Positions 16,746-25,272 of a stretch of 32,797 nt of DNA are shown here, piece by piece (position 1 is the stretch's first letter; every line of letters begins with the position of its first letter). Under the pieces are notes generated by a model. It worked only from the letters and a program-made list of their open reading frames with translations, was not told where the DNA came from and made no database searches. The position numbers and the translations under genes were made by a program. Origin of the DNA: Chitinophagales bacterium (lineage in GTDB: Bacteria; Bacteroidota; Bacteroidia; Chitinophagales; CAIODY01); the NCBI GenBank assembly GCA_947449695.1, contig CANFST010000036.1, positions 1-32,797 on the forward strand, in the 5' to 3' direction.

Positions 16746-18128
16746 ATGTTAGACAATAAAAATGATATCGTTGTAGGCTTAGATATTGGGACTACGAAGA
16801 TCTGCGCAATTGTTGGCAGAAGAAATGAAAACAATAAAATTGAAATTTTAGGCATGGGTAAAGCCGACTCAGTTGGTATTGATAAAAATGAAGGTGTTGT
16901 AAATGTTGAGCAAACTGTTGCTGCAATCAGAAAAGCAGTTGATGAAGCTCGTGAAAAATCTCAGGTTGAAATTAAATCTGTATATGTTGGTATTGCAGGT
17001 CAGCATATTAAGAGTTCTCAACATACAGGTATTATTACTCGTCAGAATACAGAAGAAACTATTAAAAGCGCTGATATTCAACGCTTGGTCGATGACATGT
17101 TCAAGCTACAAGTTGACCCTGGCGAACAAATTATCAATGTTATTCCACAAGAATTTTCTGTTGACAATTCAAGAGGAATTAAAGACCCAAGAGGAACGCT
17201 TGGAACAAGATTAGCTGCCAATTTTCACGTTATTACTGCTAAATTAAATGCTGTAAAAGTTTTACAAAGATGTATTCAGGATGCTGGTTTAGTTCAGGCC
17301 GGTATCACTTTAGAACCTTTAGCATCTTCAGCATCTGTTTTGAGTGAAGAAGAAATGGACGCTGGTGTAGCATTAGTTGATATTGGTGGTGGCACAACAG
17401 ATGTTGCGATATTTAAGGATGGTATTATTCGACATACAGGTGTATTTGGTTATGGCGGCAATATCATTACTGAAGATATTAAAGAAGGATTAGGGGTGAT
17501 GACCAAACATGCTGAAATGCTGAAAGTTAAATTTGGTTGTGCAATGGCTGGAAGTGTTGATAGAAGTCAGAATGTAACTATTAAAGGAATGAAATGGAAA
17601 GACGCGACAGAAGTTTCTTTATACAATTTATCCTTGATTATTCAAGCCAGAATGGAAGATATAATTGGCTCTGTTAAATCTCAAATAATTAATGCTGGAT
17701 TCGATCATAAAAAATTAATTGCTGGTGTAGTTCTTACAGGTGGTGGCTCTCAATTGCAATATTTAAAACAATTATTTGAATATCATCTTGGTATTAATAC
17801 TCGAATCGGGCAACCATTAGAATACATTGCTAACAGTGATTTAAGTATTTACGCTAATCCATCCTACTCAACTGGTATTGGTTTAGTTCGCAATGGTTTT
17901 GAAGATGCTGACCGTAAGCCATTTCAAAATTTAGAAATCAGTGAAGCGCAACAATTGGCACAAGAACGTGCAAAATTAGAAGAAGAATTAAAAGCCGAAG
18001 AAGCATTAAAAGCAATACACCAAGTTGAAGTAGAAGAAAAACCTAAAAAAACCGGTATGGGATTTTGGAGCAGTGTAATCAAAACAACTTCCAAAATATT
18101 CGAAGGAGAAGAAGATACTAATTTATAA
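16746..18128 (+). CDS. ftsA: Cell division protein FtsA
   Basis: A 460-residue actin-fold ATPase that tethers FtsZ filaments to the membrane and recruits the divisome. The start is ATG at 16746 (MLDNKNDIVVGLDIGTTK), which places phosphate-1 motif VVGLDIGTTKICAIVG right at the N-terminus; the frame is open further upstream but that overlaps ftsQ. Phosphate-2 VALVDIGGGTTDVAIF lies near residue 208 and the adenosine motif VVLTGGGSQL near residue 325. A charged, flexible linker (about 400-435) leads to the C-terminal amphipathic helix GFWSSVIKTTSKIF, the membrane-targeting sequence. Length is slightly above E. coli FtsA, owing to the linker. It sits between ftsQ and ftsZ, with 50 bp to ftsZ. Confidence 0.96.
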   Translation: MLDNKNDIVVGLDIGTTKICAIVGRRNENNKIEILGMGKADSVGIDKNEGVVNVEQTVAAIRKAVDEAREKSQVEIKSVYVGIAGQHIKSSQHTGIITRQNTEETIKSADIQRLVDDMFKLQVDPGEQIINVIPQEFSVDNSRGIKDPRGTLGTRLAANFHVITAKLNAVKVLQRCIQDAGLVQAGITLEPLASSASVLSEEEMDAGVALVDIGGGTTDVAIFKDGIIRHTGVFGYGGNIITEDIKEGLGVMTKHAEMLKVKFGCAMAGSVDRSQNVTIKGMKWKDATEVSLYNLSLIIQARMEDIIGSVKSQIINAGFDHKKLIAGVVLTGGGSQLQYLKQLFEYHLGINTRIGQPLEYIANSDLSIYANPSYSTGIGLVRNGFEDADRKPFQNLEISEAQQLAQERAKLEEELKAEEALKAIHQVEVEEKPKKTGMGFWSSVIKTTSKIFEGEEDTNL

Positions 18129-18178
18129 TAAATCACACAAACCATAATTAACCAACCAAATCAAACCAACTTTCCATC

Positions 18179-19756
18179 ATGCTCGAATTTAATATGCCCA
18201 AAAACCGCAGTTCTAAAATAAAAGTAATAGGCGTAGGCGGCGGCGGAACTAACGCTGTAAATCATATGCACCGATTAGGGATTAAAGATGTAGATTTAGT
18301 AGTAGCTAATACTGACAGACAATCATTAGATGCAAGCCCAGTTTTAGTAAAAATTCAATTAGGTGAAACCTTAACCGAAGGTTTAGGTGCAGGAACAAAC
18401 CCTGAACGTGGTAAAGCTGCTGCAATAGAAAGTTTAAGCAGTATCAATGAATTGTTGACTACTAATACCAAAATGTTGTTTATCACTTGTGGAATGGGTG
18501 GTGGTACAGGCACTGGTGCAGCACCAATCATTGCTAAAGCTGCTCAGGAATTAGGTATTTTAACAGTAGGAATTGTTACAACTCCATTTGATTTTGAAGG
18601 ACCTAAAACAAGACGAAGAGCATTGGAAGGAATGGAAGAACTGAAAAATCATGTTGATGCTTCTATTGTGATTTCAAATGAAACACTTCGTGAAGTATAT
18701 GGCAATATGGATATTGACAATGCGTATTCAAAAGCTGATGATGTATTAGCTATTGCAGCTAAAAGCATTGCTGATTGTATCACAACAGTAGGAACCAAAA
18801 ACGTAGATTTTGAAGATGTTAGAACAGCATTAGCAAAAAGTGGTGTTGCTATTATTGGTAATGGTACAGCCGAAGGTAGTGATAGAGCATTACGTGCTGC
18901 AGAACAAGCATTAGAATCAAAATTATTATACGATCGCGATATTCGTGGAGCTCAGTTTATTTTGATTAATGTAACTTATGGTAATCAAAAAATCACATTA
19001 GATGAGATGAATGAAATTGCTATGTTCATTTATGATAGAGCTGGTGAAGACGCTCAAATAAAACAAGGTCACGTATTTGATGAAACATTGAATGATAAAA
19101 TTTCGGTGTCAATTATTGCAGCTGGTTTTGGAAACGGAGAAAGCAAAGTTAGTGCTTATATAAATAATCGCTCTTCTAACACCACAACTACACAAATGGT
19201 TTTAGAACATAATTTGCCACTTTCTACACCATCAAATATGGCAGATTTTCAGTTAGATTTCTCATCTGAAAATAATGATATTCAAAATCAGCATGAACCA
19301 TTGATGAGTATTCCTGCACCTCAATTATTTTTAGATTTATCAGCTGATGATGAAAATCAAAATTCTTCTTTACCAATAAATAACGAAGTTGCCGAAGAAC
19401 CAAAGTTGGAACTACCTCAAACACCAATTCAAGTAAATAATGTTCAATTTGAAGTATCTAATAATCAGATTGATATTTATTCAACTGCCAATAAAGCTGT
19501 TATAAGCGAAGAAGCTGCAATGGAATTGGAACGTATTCGCAGAGCTAATGAAGAACGTGAATTAAGAAAGAAAGCATTAAAAAGTATGAACTATCAATTC
19601 ACTCAACACAAAACAAGTTTTTCTGAAAAAGGAATGGAATTGGAACAAACACCTCATTCATCCGAAAACAATATTAGCGAATATGCATTCCGTCAAAACG
19701 CCGATGGTGATTTTGAATTGAAAAAGAATCCTTTTCTGCATGACAATGTAGATTAA
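18179..19756 (+). CDS. ftsZ: Cell division protein FtsZ
   Basis: A 525-residue tubulin-like GTPase that polymerises at midcell to form the Z ring. The N-terminal GTPase domain has KVIGVGGGGTNAVNHM at 15-30 and the tubulin signature GGGTGTGAAP at 108-117; TPFDFEGPKTRRRALEG and VDFEDVRTALAKSG follow. The C-terminal subdomain ends near residue 325 (IIAAGFG). A long, Asn/Gln/Glu-rich disordered linker of about 180 residues, typical of Bacteroidota, leads to the conserved C-terminal peptide NPFLHDNVD that contacts FtsA. Start: ATG at 18179; a second ATG four codons later is possible. The gene closes the division cluster and is followed by a strong hairpin terminator. Confidence 0.97.
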   Translation: MLEFNMPKNRSSKIKVIGVGGGGTNAVNHMHRLGIKDVDLVVANTDRQSLDASPVLVKIQLGETLTEGLGAGTNPERGKAAAIESLSSINELLTTNTKMLFITCGMGGGTGTGAAPIIAKAAQELGILTVGIVTTPFDFEGPKTRRRALEGMEELKNHVDASIVISNETLREVYGNMDIDNAYSKADDVLAIAAKSIADCITTVGTKNVDFEDVRTALAKSGVAIIGNGTAEGSDRALRAAEQALESKLLYDRDIRGAQFILINVTYGNQKITLDEMNEIAMFIYDRAGEDAQIKQGHVFDETLNDKISVSIIAAGFGNGESKVSAYINNRSSNTTTTQMVLEHNLPLSTPSNMADFQLDFSSENNDIQNQHEPLMSIPAPQLFLDLSADDENQNSSLPINNEVAEEPKLELPQTPIQVNNVQFEVSNNQIDIYSTANKAVISEEAAMELERIRRANEERELRKKALKSMNYQFTQHKTSFSEKGMELEQTPHSSENNISEYAFRQNADGDFELKKNPFLHDNVD

Positions 19757-19785
19757 ATGAAAAAATCAAGGATATACACAAAAAC

Positions 19786-19820
19786 AAAAAAGCTGTTAGA
19801 TTTTCTAATGGCTTTTTTTG
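19786..19820 (+). terminator. Strong intrinsic terminator after ftsZ
   Basis: The arm aaaaaagctgttaga (19786-19800) pairs along its full 15-bp length with tctaatggctttttt (19804-19818), including two G-U pairs, around a TTT loop, and the T run continues to 19819. Confidence 0.85.
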
Positions 19821-19864
19821 TGTTTTTACCTGATAAATTCTAATAAATATTTTAGGTCTGTTCT

Positions 19865-19872
19865 TACTTTTG
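19865..19872 (+). promoter_or_regulatory. -7 element for the serine hydrolase gene
   Basis: TACTTTTG matches TAnnTTTG and lies 18 bp before the ATG at 19891. No TTTG occurs at the expected -33 distance. Confidence 0.4.
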
Positions 19873-19890
19873 CAACATAACTTTTAAGGA

Positions 19891-21105
19891 ATGCGTCGCA
19901 GATTATTGTTATGTTTATATTTTTTAGTTGTGCATGTTTTTGCACGACATGATATCCACAATCATTGGCAAAAACAAAAATCTTTTGAAAAATATTTATA
20001 CGCTCAAATGCCTGAATTTAAGGCAGTTTTAGATTCGCCAACGGTTTACCGGACACAGATTTATTTCAGCAAAATCCGGAGAGATAAAAACGGAAAAGTT
20101 CATTTCAAAGATTATCATTTCAAAAAACACAACCTGTATTATTACCCGGCAAGCTGTGTGAAGTTGCCAGTAATTTTAACATGTTTAGATAAGTTAGAAC
20201 GAAATCATCTTTCAATTCAAAACAAATTATTCATTGAAGATACTACCTACTGCGGCTTTGCTGGACAAACAGAAATTAAAAATGGGTGGAGTTTTGCCGA
20301 TTACATGAAGCGAATGTTGGTGGTGAGCAATAATATTTGCTTCAATCCATTGTATGATTTTTATGACCCACAATTATTTAAGATTTTCTGGCACAAATCA
20401 ACATTAATCCATCAACGATTTAATTATAATTGTGATTCATTGGCAAACACAAAGCACTTTCCATTAAGTATTTTAGATTCTTCAACTCAAAAAATACTTC
20501 TTCATCAAAAAGAATATTACAACATCAACAATTTAGAATTTGACAAATCTTGGGCAAATGCTGGTTTACGTTATCTTGATGCCAAAGATTCTCTTATTAA
20601 TTATCCTAAATCTTTTTCAAAAGCTAACTTTATTCCATTAGCAACTTTACAGTATTATCTGAAAAATATAGTTGCTGATAAAAACGATTATAAAACAGAA
20701 AATGGAAATTTCCTCCTCAAATACATGAGCATTTATCCTTCAGAATGCCGCCACCCAGCTTATGATGCAAAAGAATATCCTGACAACTGGGGCAAATATT
20801 TGTTGATTGGTGATGATACTGCATTTAAGAAAAATGATTCCATTCGAATCTTCAACAAAGTGGGCATGGCGTATGGTTTTCTGACCGATTGCGCTTATAT
20901 AGTAGATTACAAAAATCAGGTAGAATTTGTGGTGTCTGCTTCGGTGTTTGTAGATAGAGATGGCACTTTGAATGATGGTAAATATGCTTACAAAGAAATC
21001 GGGTTGCCGTTTTTAGGCAAATTGGGAAGAGTATTAATGCAACATGAATTAAAACACAAAAGAAAGAGTAAATTTGCCGCTCCGAAAATGGAATACAACG
21101 ATTAA
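19891..21105 (+). CDS. Exported serine hydrolase, class A beta-lactamase/PBP-like fold
   Basis: A 404-residue protein with an N-terminal signal sequence (MRRRLLLCLYFLVVHVFA). It has the three active-site elements of the serine beta-lactamase/transpeptidase fold: S88-C-V-K91 in YYPASCVKLPVI, SNN at 146-148 in LVVSNNICFNPLYDF, and K323-V-G in FNKVGMAYGFLTDCAYI, where the usual K-T/S-G triad has Val. A further conserved region is GQTEIKNGWSFADYMKRML. The protein probably acts in the periplasm; whether it hydrolyses beta-lactams, peptidoglycan peptides or something else cannot be told, and it lacks the class A E166-type omega loop in a form I can recognise. Transcribed after the ftsZ terminator from its own -7 element, so the link to division is only positional. 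Confidence 0.8.
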   Translation: MRRRLLLCLYFLVVHVFARHDIHNHWQKQKSFEKYLYAQMPEFKAVLDSPTVYRTQIYFSKIRRDKNGKVHFKDYHFKKHNLYYYPASCVKLPVILTCLDKLERNHLSIQNKLFIEDTTYCGFAGQTEIKNGWSFADYMKRMLVVSNNICFNPLYDFYDPQLFKIFWHKSTLIHQRFNYNCDSLANTKHFPLSILDSSTQKILLHQKEYYNINNLEFDKSWANAGLRYLDAKDSLINYPKSFSKANFIPLATLQYYLKNIVADKNDYKTENGNFLLKYMSIYPSECRHPAYDAKEYPDNWGKYLLIGDDTAFKKNDSIRIFNKVGMAYGFLTDCAYIVDYKNQVEFVVSASVFVDRDGTLNDGKYAYKEIGLPFLGKLGRVLMQHELKHKRKSKFAAPKMEYND

Positions 21106-21171
21106 CAATTAGCAAATTAGTAGATGAGACGATTAGCCAATTGAAAAATCAACAAATCAATAAATCATCAA
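21106..21171. repeat. Degenerate low-complexity intergenic spacer
   Basis: The stretch between the hydrolase and lipoprotein genes is made of short loosely repeated words (aattagcaaattagtagatg, gattagccaattg, aaatcaacaaatcaataaat). It resembles in style the spacer at 682-729. No hairpin terminator or consensus promoter is evident. Confidence 0.3.
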
Positions 21172-22320
21172 ATGAACAAAGGATTTTATTTTTTTCTGTT
21201 AACTACATTTTACTTTTTGAGTTGCAATCAAAATCATTCCGTAGCTAACAATGATGCTGTTAAAAAAAATAGCACATTAGCCAACAGTATTGGCGATGGT
21301 AGTTTTAATCGCATTGCACGTTACTGGAGTGGGTTACACGATTCTGCAAATGCTGGCATCGAAAAATTTAAAGAGTGGAAAAAATTCAGCACCGATTTAG
21401 ATTCTTCATTTTCAAAACTCGATAGAAAGAAATTTACAGTAGTTGATAAATGGGCAACTGTTGAATTGAAAAGTGTCAACGAAAAAATCAATACCGTATT
21501 TTATCCTTTCAGCGGACCCGATTTTTATTACGCCAATAATTTATTTCCTAATGCTAGGCGCTATATTATGGTGGGTTTAGAGCCTGTGGGTGACGCAAAG
21601 AAACTGGAACATTTAAATGATACAACGCTTAATGCTTATTTAAAACGCATTGAAAACTCGTTATATTCTATCACTAATTTTGGTTTCTTCCGTACTATTG
21701 CTATGAAAGAAAATTTCAATAAAGAAAATCTGAATGGCATGTTGCCTTTATTATATCTGTTCACTACACGAAGAGGCTATGAATTAGTCGGTTTACAACG
21801 CATTGTATTGACAAATGATGGTGTTGCAAAGCCCTATCAATTGAACGATTCAACTGTGACGATAAAAAATGTAAGGGGGGTGAAAATCATATTGCAGAAA
21901 AATAATCAGCAACAAGAATTGTATTACTTCTCGTTTGATTTATCCAACGGGAATTATAAAGCTCACCCTGAATTTGAAAAATTTATTTTATCGCAAAAAG
22001 ATTTTTGCACTTATTTAAAAGCAGCATCTTGCTTATTGCACAAATCATTTTTCAGCGGTGTTCGGAATTTGATCTTAAACAACACAACTGCTGTATTGCA
22101 GGATGATAGCGGTATTCCGATTCAGTTTTTTATAAAAGAAAAATGGAACACCACTTTATATGGTATGTACACTGGCACAATTGATTTATTTAAAGGTGAT
22201 GAACAACCCGATTTGATGGCACTTTATAAAGATTCATCCAAAGTAAAACCCTTACCATTTGGCACTGGCTACAAATATTTTAAAGGCACTAGTAATTTGC
22301 AATTGGCAGTAAAAAAATAG
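21172..22320 (+). CDS. Uncharacterised lipoprotein
   Basis: A 382-residue protein with a lipoprotein signal peptide: MNKGFYFFLLTTFYFLSC, lipobox F-L-S-C with lipidation at Cys18, followed by Asn-Gln. The mature part is mixed alpha/beta without repeats. Notable segments that look conserved are NTVFYPFSGPDFYYANNLFP near residue 107, RYIMVGLEPVG near 130, and TTRRGYELVGLQ near 200. I do not recognise a characterised family or catalytic motif. It lies 66 bp after the hydrolase gene on the same strand, possibly cotranscribed. Likely anchored in the inner or outer membrane; no residue at +2 argues clearly for either. Confidence 0.75.
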   Translation: MNKGFYFFLLTTFYFLSCNQNHSVANNDAVKKNSTLANSIGDGSFNRIARYWSGLHDSANAGIEKFKEWKKFSTDLDSSFSKLDRKKFTVVDKWATVELKSVNEKINTVFYPFSGPDFYYANNLFPNARRYIMVGLEPVGDAKKLEHLNDTTLNAYLKRIENSLYSITNFGFFRTIAMKENFNKENLNGMLPLLYLFTTRRGYELVGLQRIVLTNDGVAKPYQLNDSTVTIKNVRGVKIILQKNNQQQELYYFSFDLSNGNYKAHPEFEKFILSQKDFCTYLKAASCLLHKSFFSGVRNLILNNTTAVLQDDSGIPIQFFIKEKWNTTLYGMYTGTIDLFKGDEQPDLMALYKDSSKVKPLPFGTGYKYFKGTSNLQLAVKK

Positions 22321-22404
22321 AGATTAATGTTTTTAAGTATATTGAAATGAAATGTACTTTCGCTTTTCATAAAAATGTACTTCTATACTGCTTACCATCT
22401 CTTC

Positions 22405-24351
22405 ATGAAAAAATTATTTCTTCTTGTTTGCTTGCCCATTCTGTTTTGTATCAGCAATATTTTTGCACAAGGCACTTGGTCTCCACTTTCAAATCAGGCA
22501 CCCGATGCTAATGGCGGCGTAATGTTACTTTTAACTGATGGAACAGTTATGTGCATGACACAAACCGATACAATAGGGGGAACAAGTATTGGCAATACGT
22601 GGAATTTATTAAAACCCGATGCTTATGGAAGTTATCAGAATGGCACTTGGTCAACCTTGCCTGCAATGAATTTTACTAGATTGTATTTTTCAAGTCAGGT
22701 TTTACCTAATGGCAATGTTTATATTGCAGGTGGCGAATACGGAACTGGTGGTCATTTTGGTGAATTATATGATGTTAATACAAAGCGATGGACAATTACT
22801 AACAATTCACCAAGTAGTAATTTTTTTTATGATGCTAATTCAAAACTATTATATAACGGTAATGTTTTGCAGGCTTGTGTTTCCCCCAATTCAAGTCGTA
22901 ATCTTATTTGGAATTCTTTATCTAATTCATACTCTTTTATTAGTGTACCAAATTCTTTCGGAAGTAGCGATGAAGCCTCATGGATTAAATTGCCTGATAA
23001 CAGTATTTTAAGTGTTGATTTGCAAAGTCAGAATGCTGAACGTTATTTTCCCCAAACTAATACATGGTTGCATGATGCCCATGTTCCAGTACCACTTTAT
23101 GATGCAAAACTTGGGGAAACAGGCGCATCAATATTATTGCCAAATGGTAAAATATTTTTTTTAGGTGATTCAGTTTACACAGCTATTTATACGCCTTCAG
23201 GAAGTGCAAATCCAGGTAGTTGGACAATCGGGCCACAAATGCCATTAGTAAATATTAATGGATCTTCAGTTCAATTAGCTTGTCCGGATGCACCAGCAGC
23301 TATGATGCCAAATGGAAAAATTCTTTGTTCTTTTTCACATGCAGGAACTTACAACGATACAGCCTGGTTTTATGAATACGATTACCTCACTAATGTTTTT
23401 ACACCAGTAAATACACCCGATGGAAATAGTCAGTTAAACGGAACACCATCTTATGCAATTAATATGCTCGACTTGCCTGACGGTACCGTATTAATGACCA
23501 AATTGGGAAGCAATCAATATTATCAATATAAGCCTTCGGGTAGTGCATTAGCTATTGGTAGGCCAAGTATCGATTCAATTTTTTCAACTGATTGTAAAAC
23601 TTTTAAAATAACAGGAAAATTATTTAATGGGATTGGCGAAGGTGCTTCGTATGGCGACGATTGGCAGATGTCAACCAACTATCCGATTGTACGATTAACA
23701 AAAGGTAACAAAGTTTATTATGCAAAAACTACCAACTGGAATAGAGTTGGGGCAGTCATGACAGGCAACTTAGCTGATACAGCTTATTTTACGGTGCCTG
23801 CTTCAATGCCTTCGGGCAATTATTCAGTTGAACTGATTGCAAATGGTAATCCTTCTTTTCCAACTGTTTTAAATTATCGTACCATTCAGTTGGCTTCAAC
23901 TTATCAGGATAATATAATCGGAAATAAAAATTGTATAGGTAAGGCTGAGGTAGCTGTAAAGAATGGCAAACCTCCTTATCAGCTTAAATGGAATGGAAGC
24001 AATGAAACCAGCGATAGCATTATTAATTTATGTGCTGGAAAATATTGTTGCACCGTTACAGATGATTATGGTTGTATAAGCAATACTTGTGTTACCATTA
24101 AAGATGGATTACCACCATCATTAAAAATTTATCCAGAACCTAATAATGGTATGTTTACAATTGTTGGATTGAGGGAAGGGCAAAAAATGATTTTGTATAA
24201 CGATATCGGACAATTTTTAAACGTATTTACAGCCGATGGAACATATACCTCAATTGATATTTCATCAAAAGAAGATGGTATTTATTTGCTTACCATTCTG
24301 AACTTAGATGAAAGTGTAATGAAGCAAGAGAAAATAATAAAGTCGAAATAA
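22405..24351 (+). CDS. Galactose-oxidase-like propeller protein with SprB repeat and T9SS type A sorting domain
   Basis: A 648-residue secreted protein; the start is the ATG at 22405 (MKKLFLLVCLPILFCISNIF signal peptide), ten codons inside a longer open frame. Residues about 25-390 form a kelch/galactose-oxidase-like beta-propeller (GTWSPLSNQAPDANGGVML, LTDGTVMCM, LPNGNVYIAGGEY, LPDGTVLMTKLGSNQYYQY), followed by a galactose-oxidase C-terminal-like Ig domain (RPSIDSIF to YRTIQLAS). I see no clear copper-ligand set, so enzyme activity is not claimed. Next comes one SprB-type repeat (NCIGKAEVAVKNGKPPYQLK, then CAGKYCCTVTDDYGC), then a type A sorting domain beginning LKIYPEPNNGMFTIVG. Expected on the cell surface. 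Confidence 0.85.
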   Translation: MKKLFLLVCLPILFCISNIFAQGTWSPLSNQAPDANGGVMLLLTDGTVMCMTQTDTIGGTSIGNTWNLLKPDAYGSYQNGTWSTLPAMNFTRLYFSSQVLPNGNVYIAGGEYGTGGHFGELYDVNTKRWTITNNSPSSNFFYDANSKLLYNGNVLQACVSPNSSRNLIWNSLSNSYSFISVPNSFGSSDEASWIKLPDNSILSVDLQSQNAERYFPQTNTWLHDAHVPVPLYDAKLGETGASILLPNGKIFFLGDSVYTAIYTPSGSANPGSWTIGPQMPLVNINGSSVQLACPDAPAAMMPNGKILCSFSHAGTYNDTAWFYEYDYLTNVFTPVNTPDGNSQLNGTPSYAINMLDLPDGTVLMTKLGSNQYYQYKPSGSALAIGRPSIDSIFSTDCKTFKITGKLFNGIGEGASYGDDWQMSTNYPIVRLTKGNKVYYAKTTNWNRVGAVMTGNLADTAYFTVPASMPSGNYSVELIANGNPSFPTVLNYRTIQLASTYQDNIIGNKNCIGKAEVAVKNGKPPYQLKWNGSNETSDSIINLCAGKYCCTVTDDYGCISNTCVTIKDGLPPSLKIYPEPNNGMFTIVGLREGQKMILYNDIGQFLNVFTADGTYTSIDISSKEDGIYLLTILNLDESVMKQEKIIKSK

Positions 24352-24358
24352 AAAATCC

Positions 24359-24387
24359 ACTATTTTTTCGAGGGAATAGTTTTTCTT
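24359..24387 (+). terminator. Possible weak terminator
   Basis: ACTATT (24359-24364) pairs with AATAGT (24375-24380), followed by TTTTCTT. The stem has only six AT-rich pairs, so the call is tentative. Confidence 0.35.
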
Positions 24388-24484
24388 GATCTGTTTTTAT
24401 TATAAGTAAGAAAAAATACAATTCCGCTGTTTAGACACCTTTAATATTTTTCCAGATTTCGGAAAATCAATGGTCTTATTGATT

Positions 24485-24492
24485 TAGTTTTG
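24485..24492 (+). promoter_or_regulatory. -7 element upstream of the two-TM gene
   Basis: TAGTTTTG matches TAnnTTTG and lies 21 bp before the ATG at 24514. No good TTTG is present at -33. It could drive both the two-TM gene and the response regulator. Confidence 0.4.
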
Positions 24493-24513
24493 CTAACCAC
24501 TTAACCTTTCTGT

Positions 24514-24795
24514 ATGAAATCATTCTCCCGTTTTTTCATTTTTTCCTCCGCTATTTTTGTAAGTCTTGTTTGTATTGCAACATTTCTTCGTTGGCAATTC
24601 GATTTAGTATCATTTAATTGGTTTACTTTTTATTTTGGTAACATTAACCCTACAGTGGCAATAGGTTTAATCATTAATGCAGTTCTACTTATTCTATTGC
24701 ACTACATTGTAAAACCTGTTAGTTTCATCGATTTTATCAACACCATCAAACAACTCAGTAGCTATTGGCTTACTTTGAACAGAGTAGTAGATTAA
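24514..24795 (+). CDS. Small two-TM membrane protein
   Basis: A 93-residue protein with two hydrophobic helices, about residues 5-25 (FSRFFIFSSAIFVSLVCIAT) and 47-67 (TVAIGLIINAVLLILLHYIV), joined by an aromatic loop (FDLVSFNWFTFYFGNINP). The C-terminal 25 residues are amphipathic. No family is recognised. It precedes the response regulator gene by 25 bp in the same direction, so the two are probably one transcription unit. Being small and membrane-bound it could be a partner of the regulator, but nothing in the sequence shows that. Confidence 0.65.
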   Translation: MKSFSRFFIFSSAIFVSLVCIATFLRWQFDLVSFNWFTFYFGNINPTVAIGLIINAVLLILLHYIVKPVSFIDFINTIKQLSSYWLTLNRVVD

Positions 24796-24820
24796 TTAAC
24801 CCCTAAAAACTACCATCACC

Positions 24821-25198
24821 ATGAAAATATTAATTGCCGACGATAACGAGTTCAATATTTTAATTGCTAAAAAATATATCAATAAGCTGTTTCCCGAAAC
24901 ACAAATTGAAACCTGCACCGATGGGGTAGAAGCGGTCAAATTTTCAACCCTTTCGAAATTCGATTTGATACTGATGGATTTACAAATGCCCAATATGGAT
25001 GGCGAAACTGCTACCAAAGCTATCAGAAACAATGCTGACAATATCAATCAACAAACTCCTATACTGGCATTAACCGCCAGCGTAAACCCTTCTGAATTAG
25101 ATAATTGTATGCAAATAGGAATGAATGATGTGATTGCCAAACCATTTGTAGCCAACAATATTAAGCAAAAAATACAATCCTTTGCTGTTGCGGTTTAA
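24821..25198 (+). CDS. Single-domain response regulator (CheY-like receiver)
   Basis: A 125-residue stand-alone receiver domain. The acidic pair D7/D8 (ILIADDNEFN), phospho-acceptor D53 (LILMDLQMPNMDG), T85 (ALTAS) and K107 (DVIAKPF) are all present, so it should be phosphorylatable. The D-N-E-x-N after the acidic pair and the M-D-x-Q-M-P-x-M-D-G form are typical of receivers that end hybrid histidine kinases or serve in phosphorelays. No output domain follows. No histidine kinase is in the window, so the partner is encoded elsewhere. Located 25 bp after the two-TM gene. Confidence 0.93.
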   Translation: MKILIADDNEFNILIAKKYINKLFPETQIETCTDGVEAVKFSTLSKFDLILMDLQMPNMDGETATKAIRNNADNINQQTPILALTASVNPSELDNCMQIGMNDVIAKPFVANNIKQKIQSFAVAV

Positions 25199-25272
25199 CC
25201 ACTTTAAGGAAGTAACATCTTATTGCTTTTTAAAGCGGTGGATCTTTTCAATTCGTAATTATCATTTAAGAT

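Noticed and set aside
25197-25245. Terminator after the response regulator (ccactttaa with ttaaagcggtgg)
   Set aside because: The arms pair only with a two-base bulge and no T run follows on either strand.
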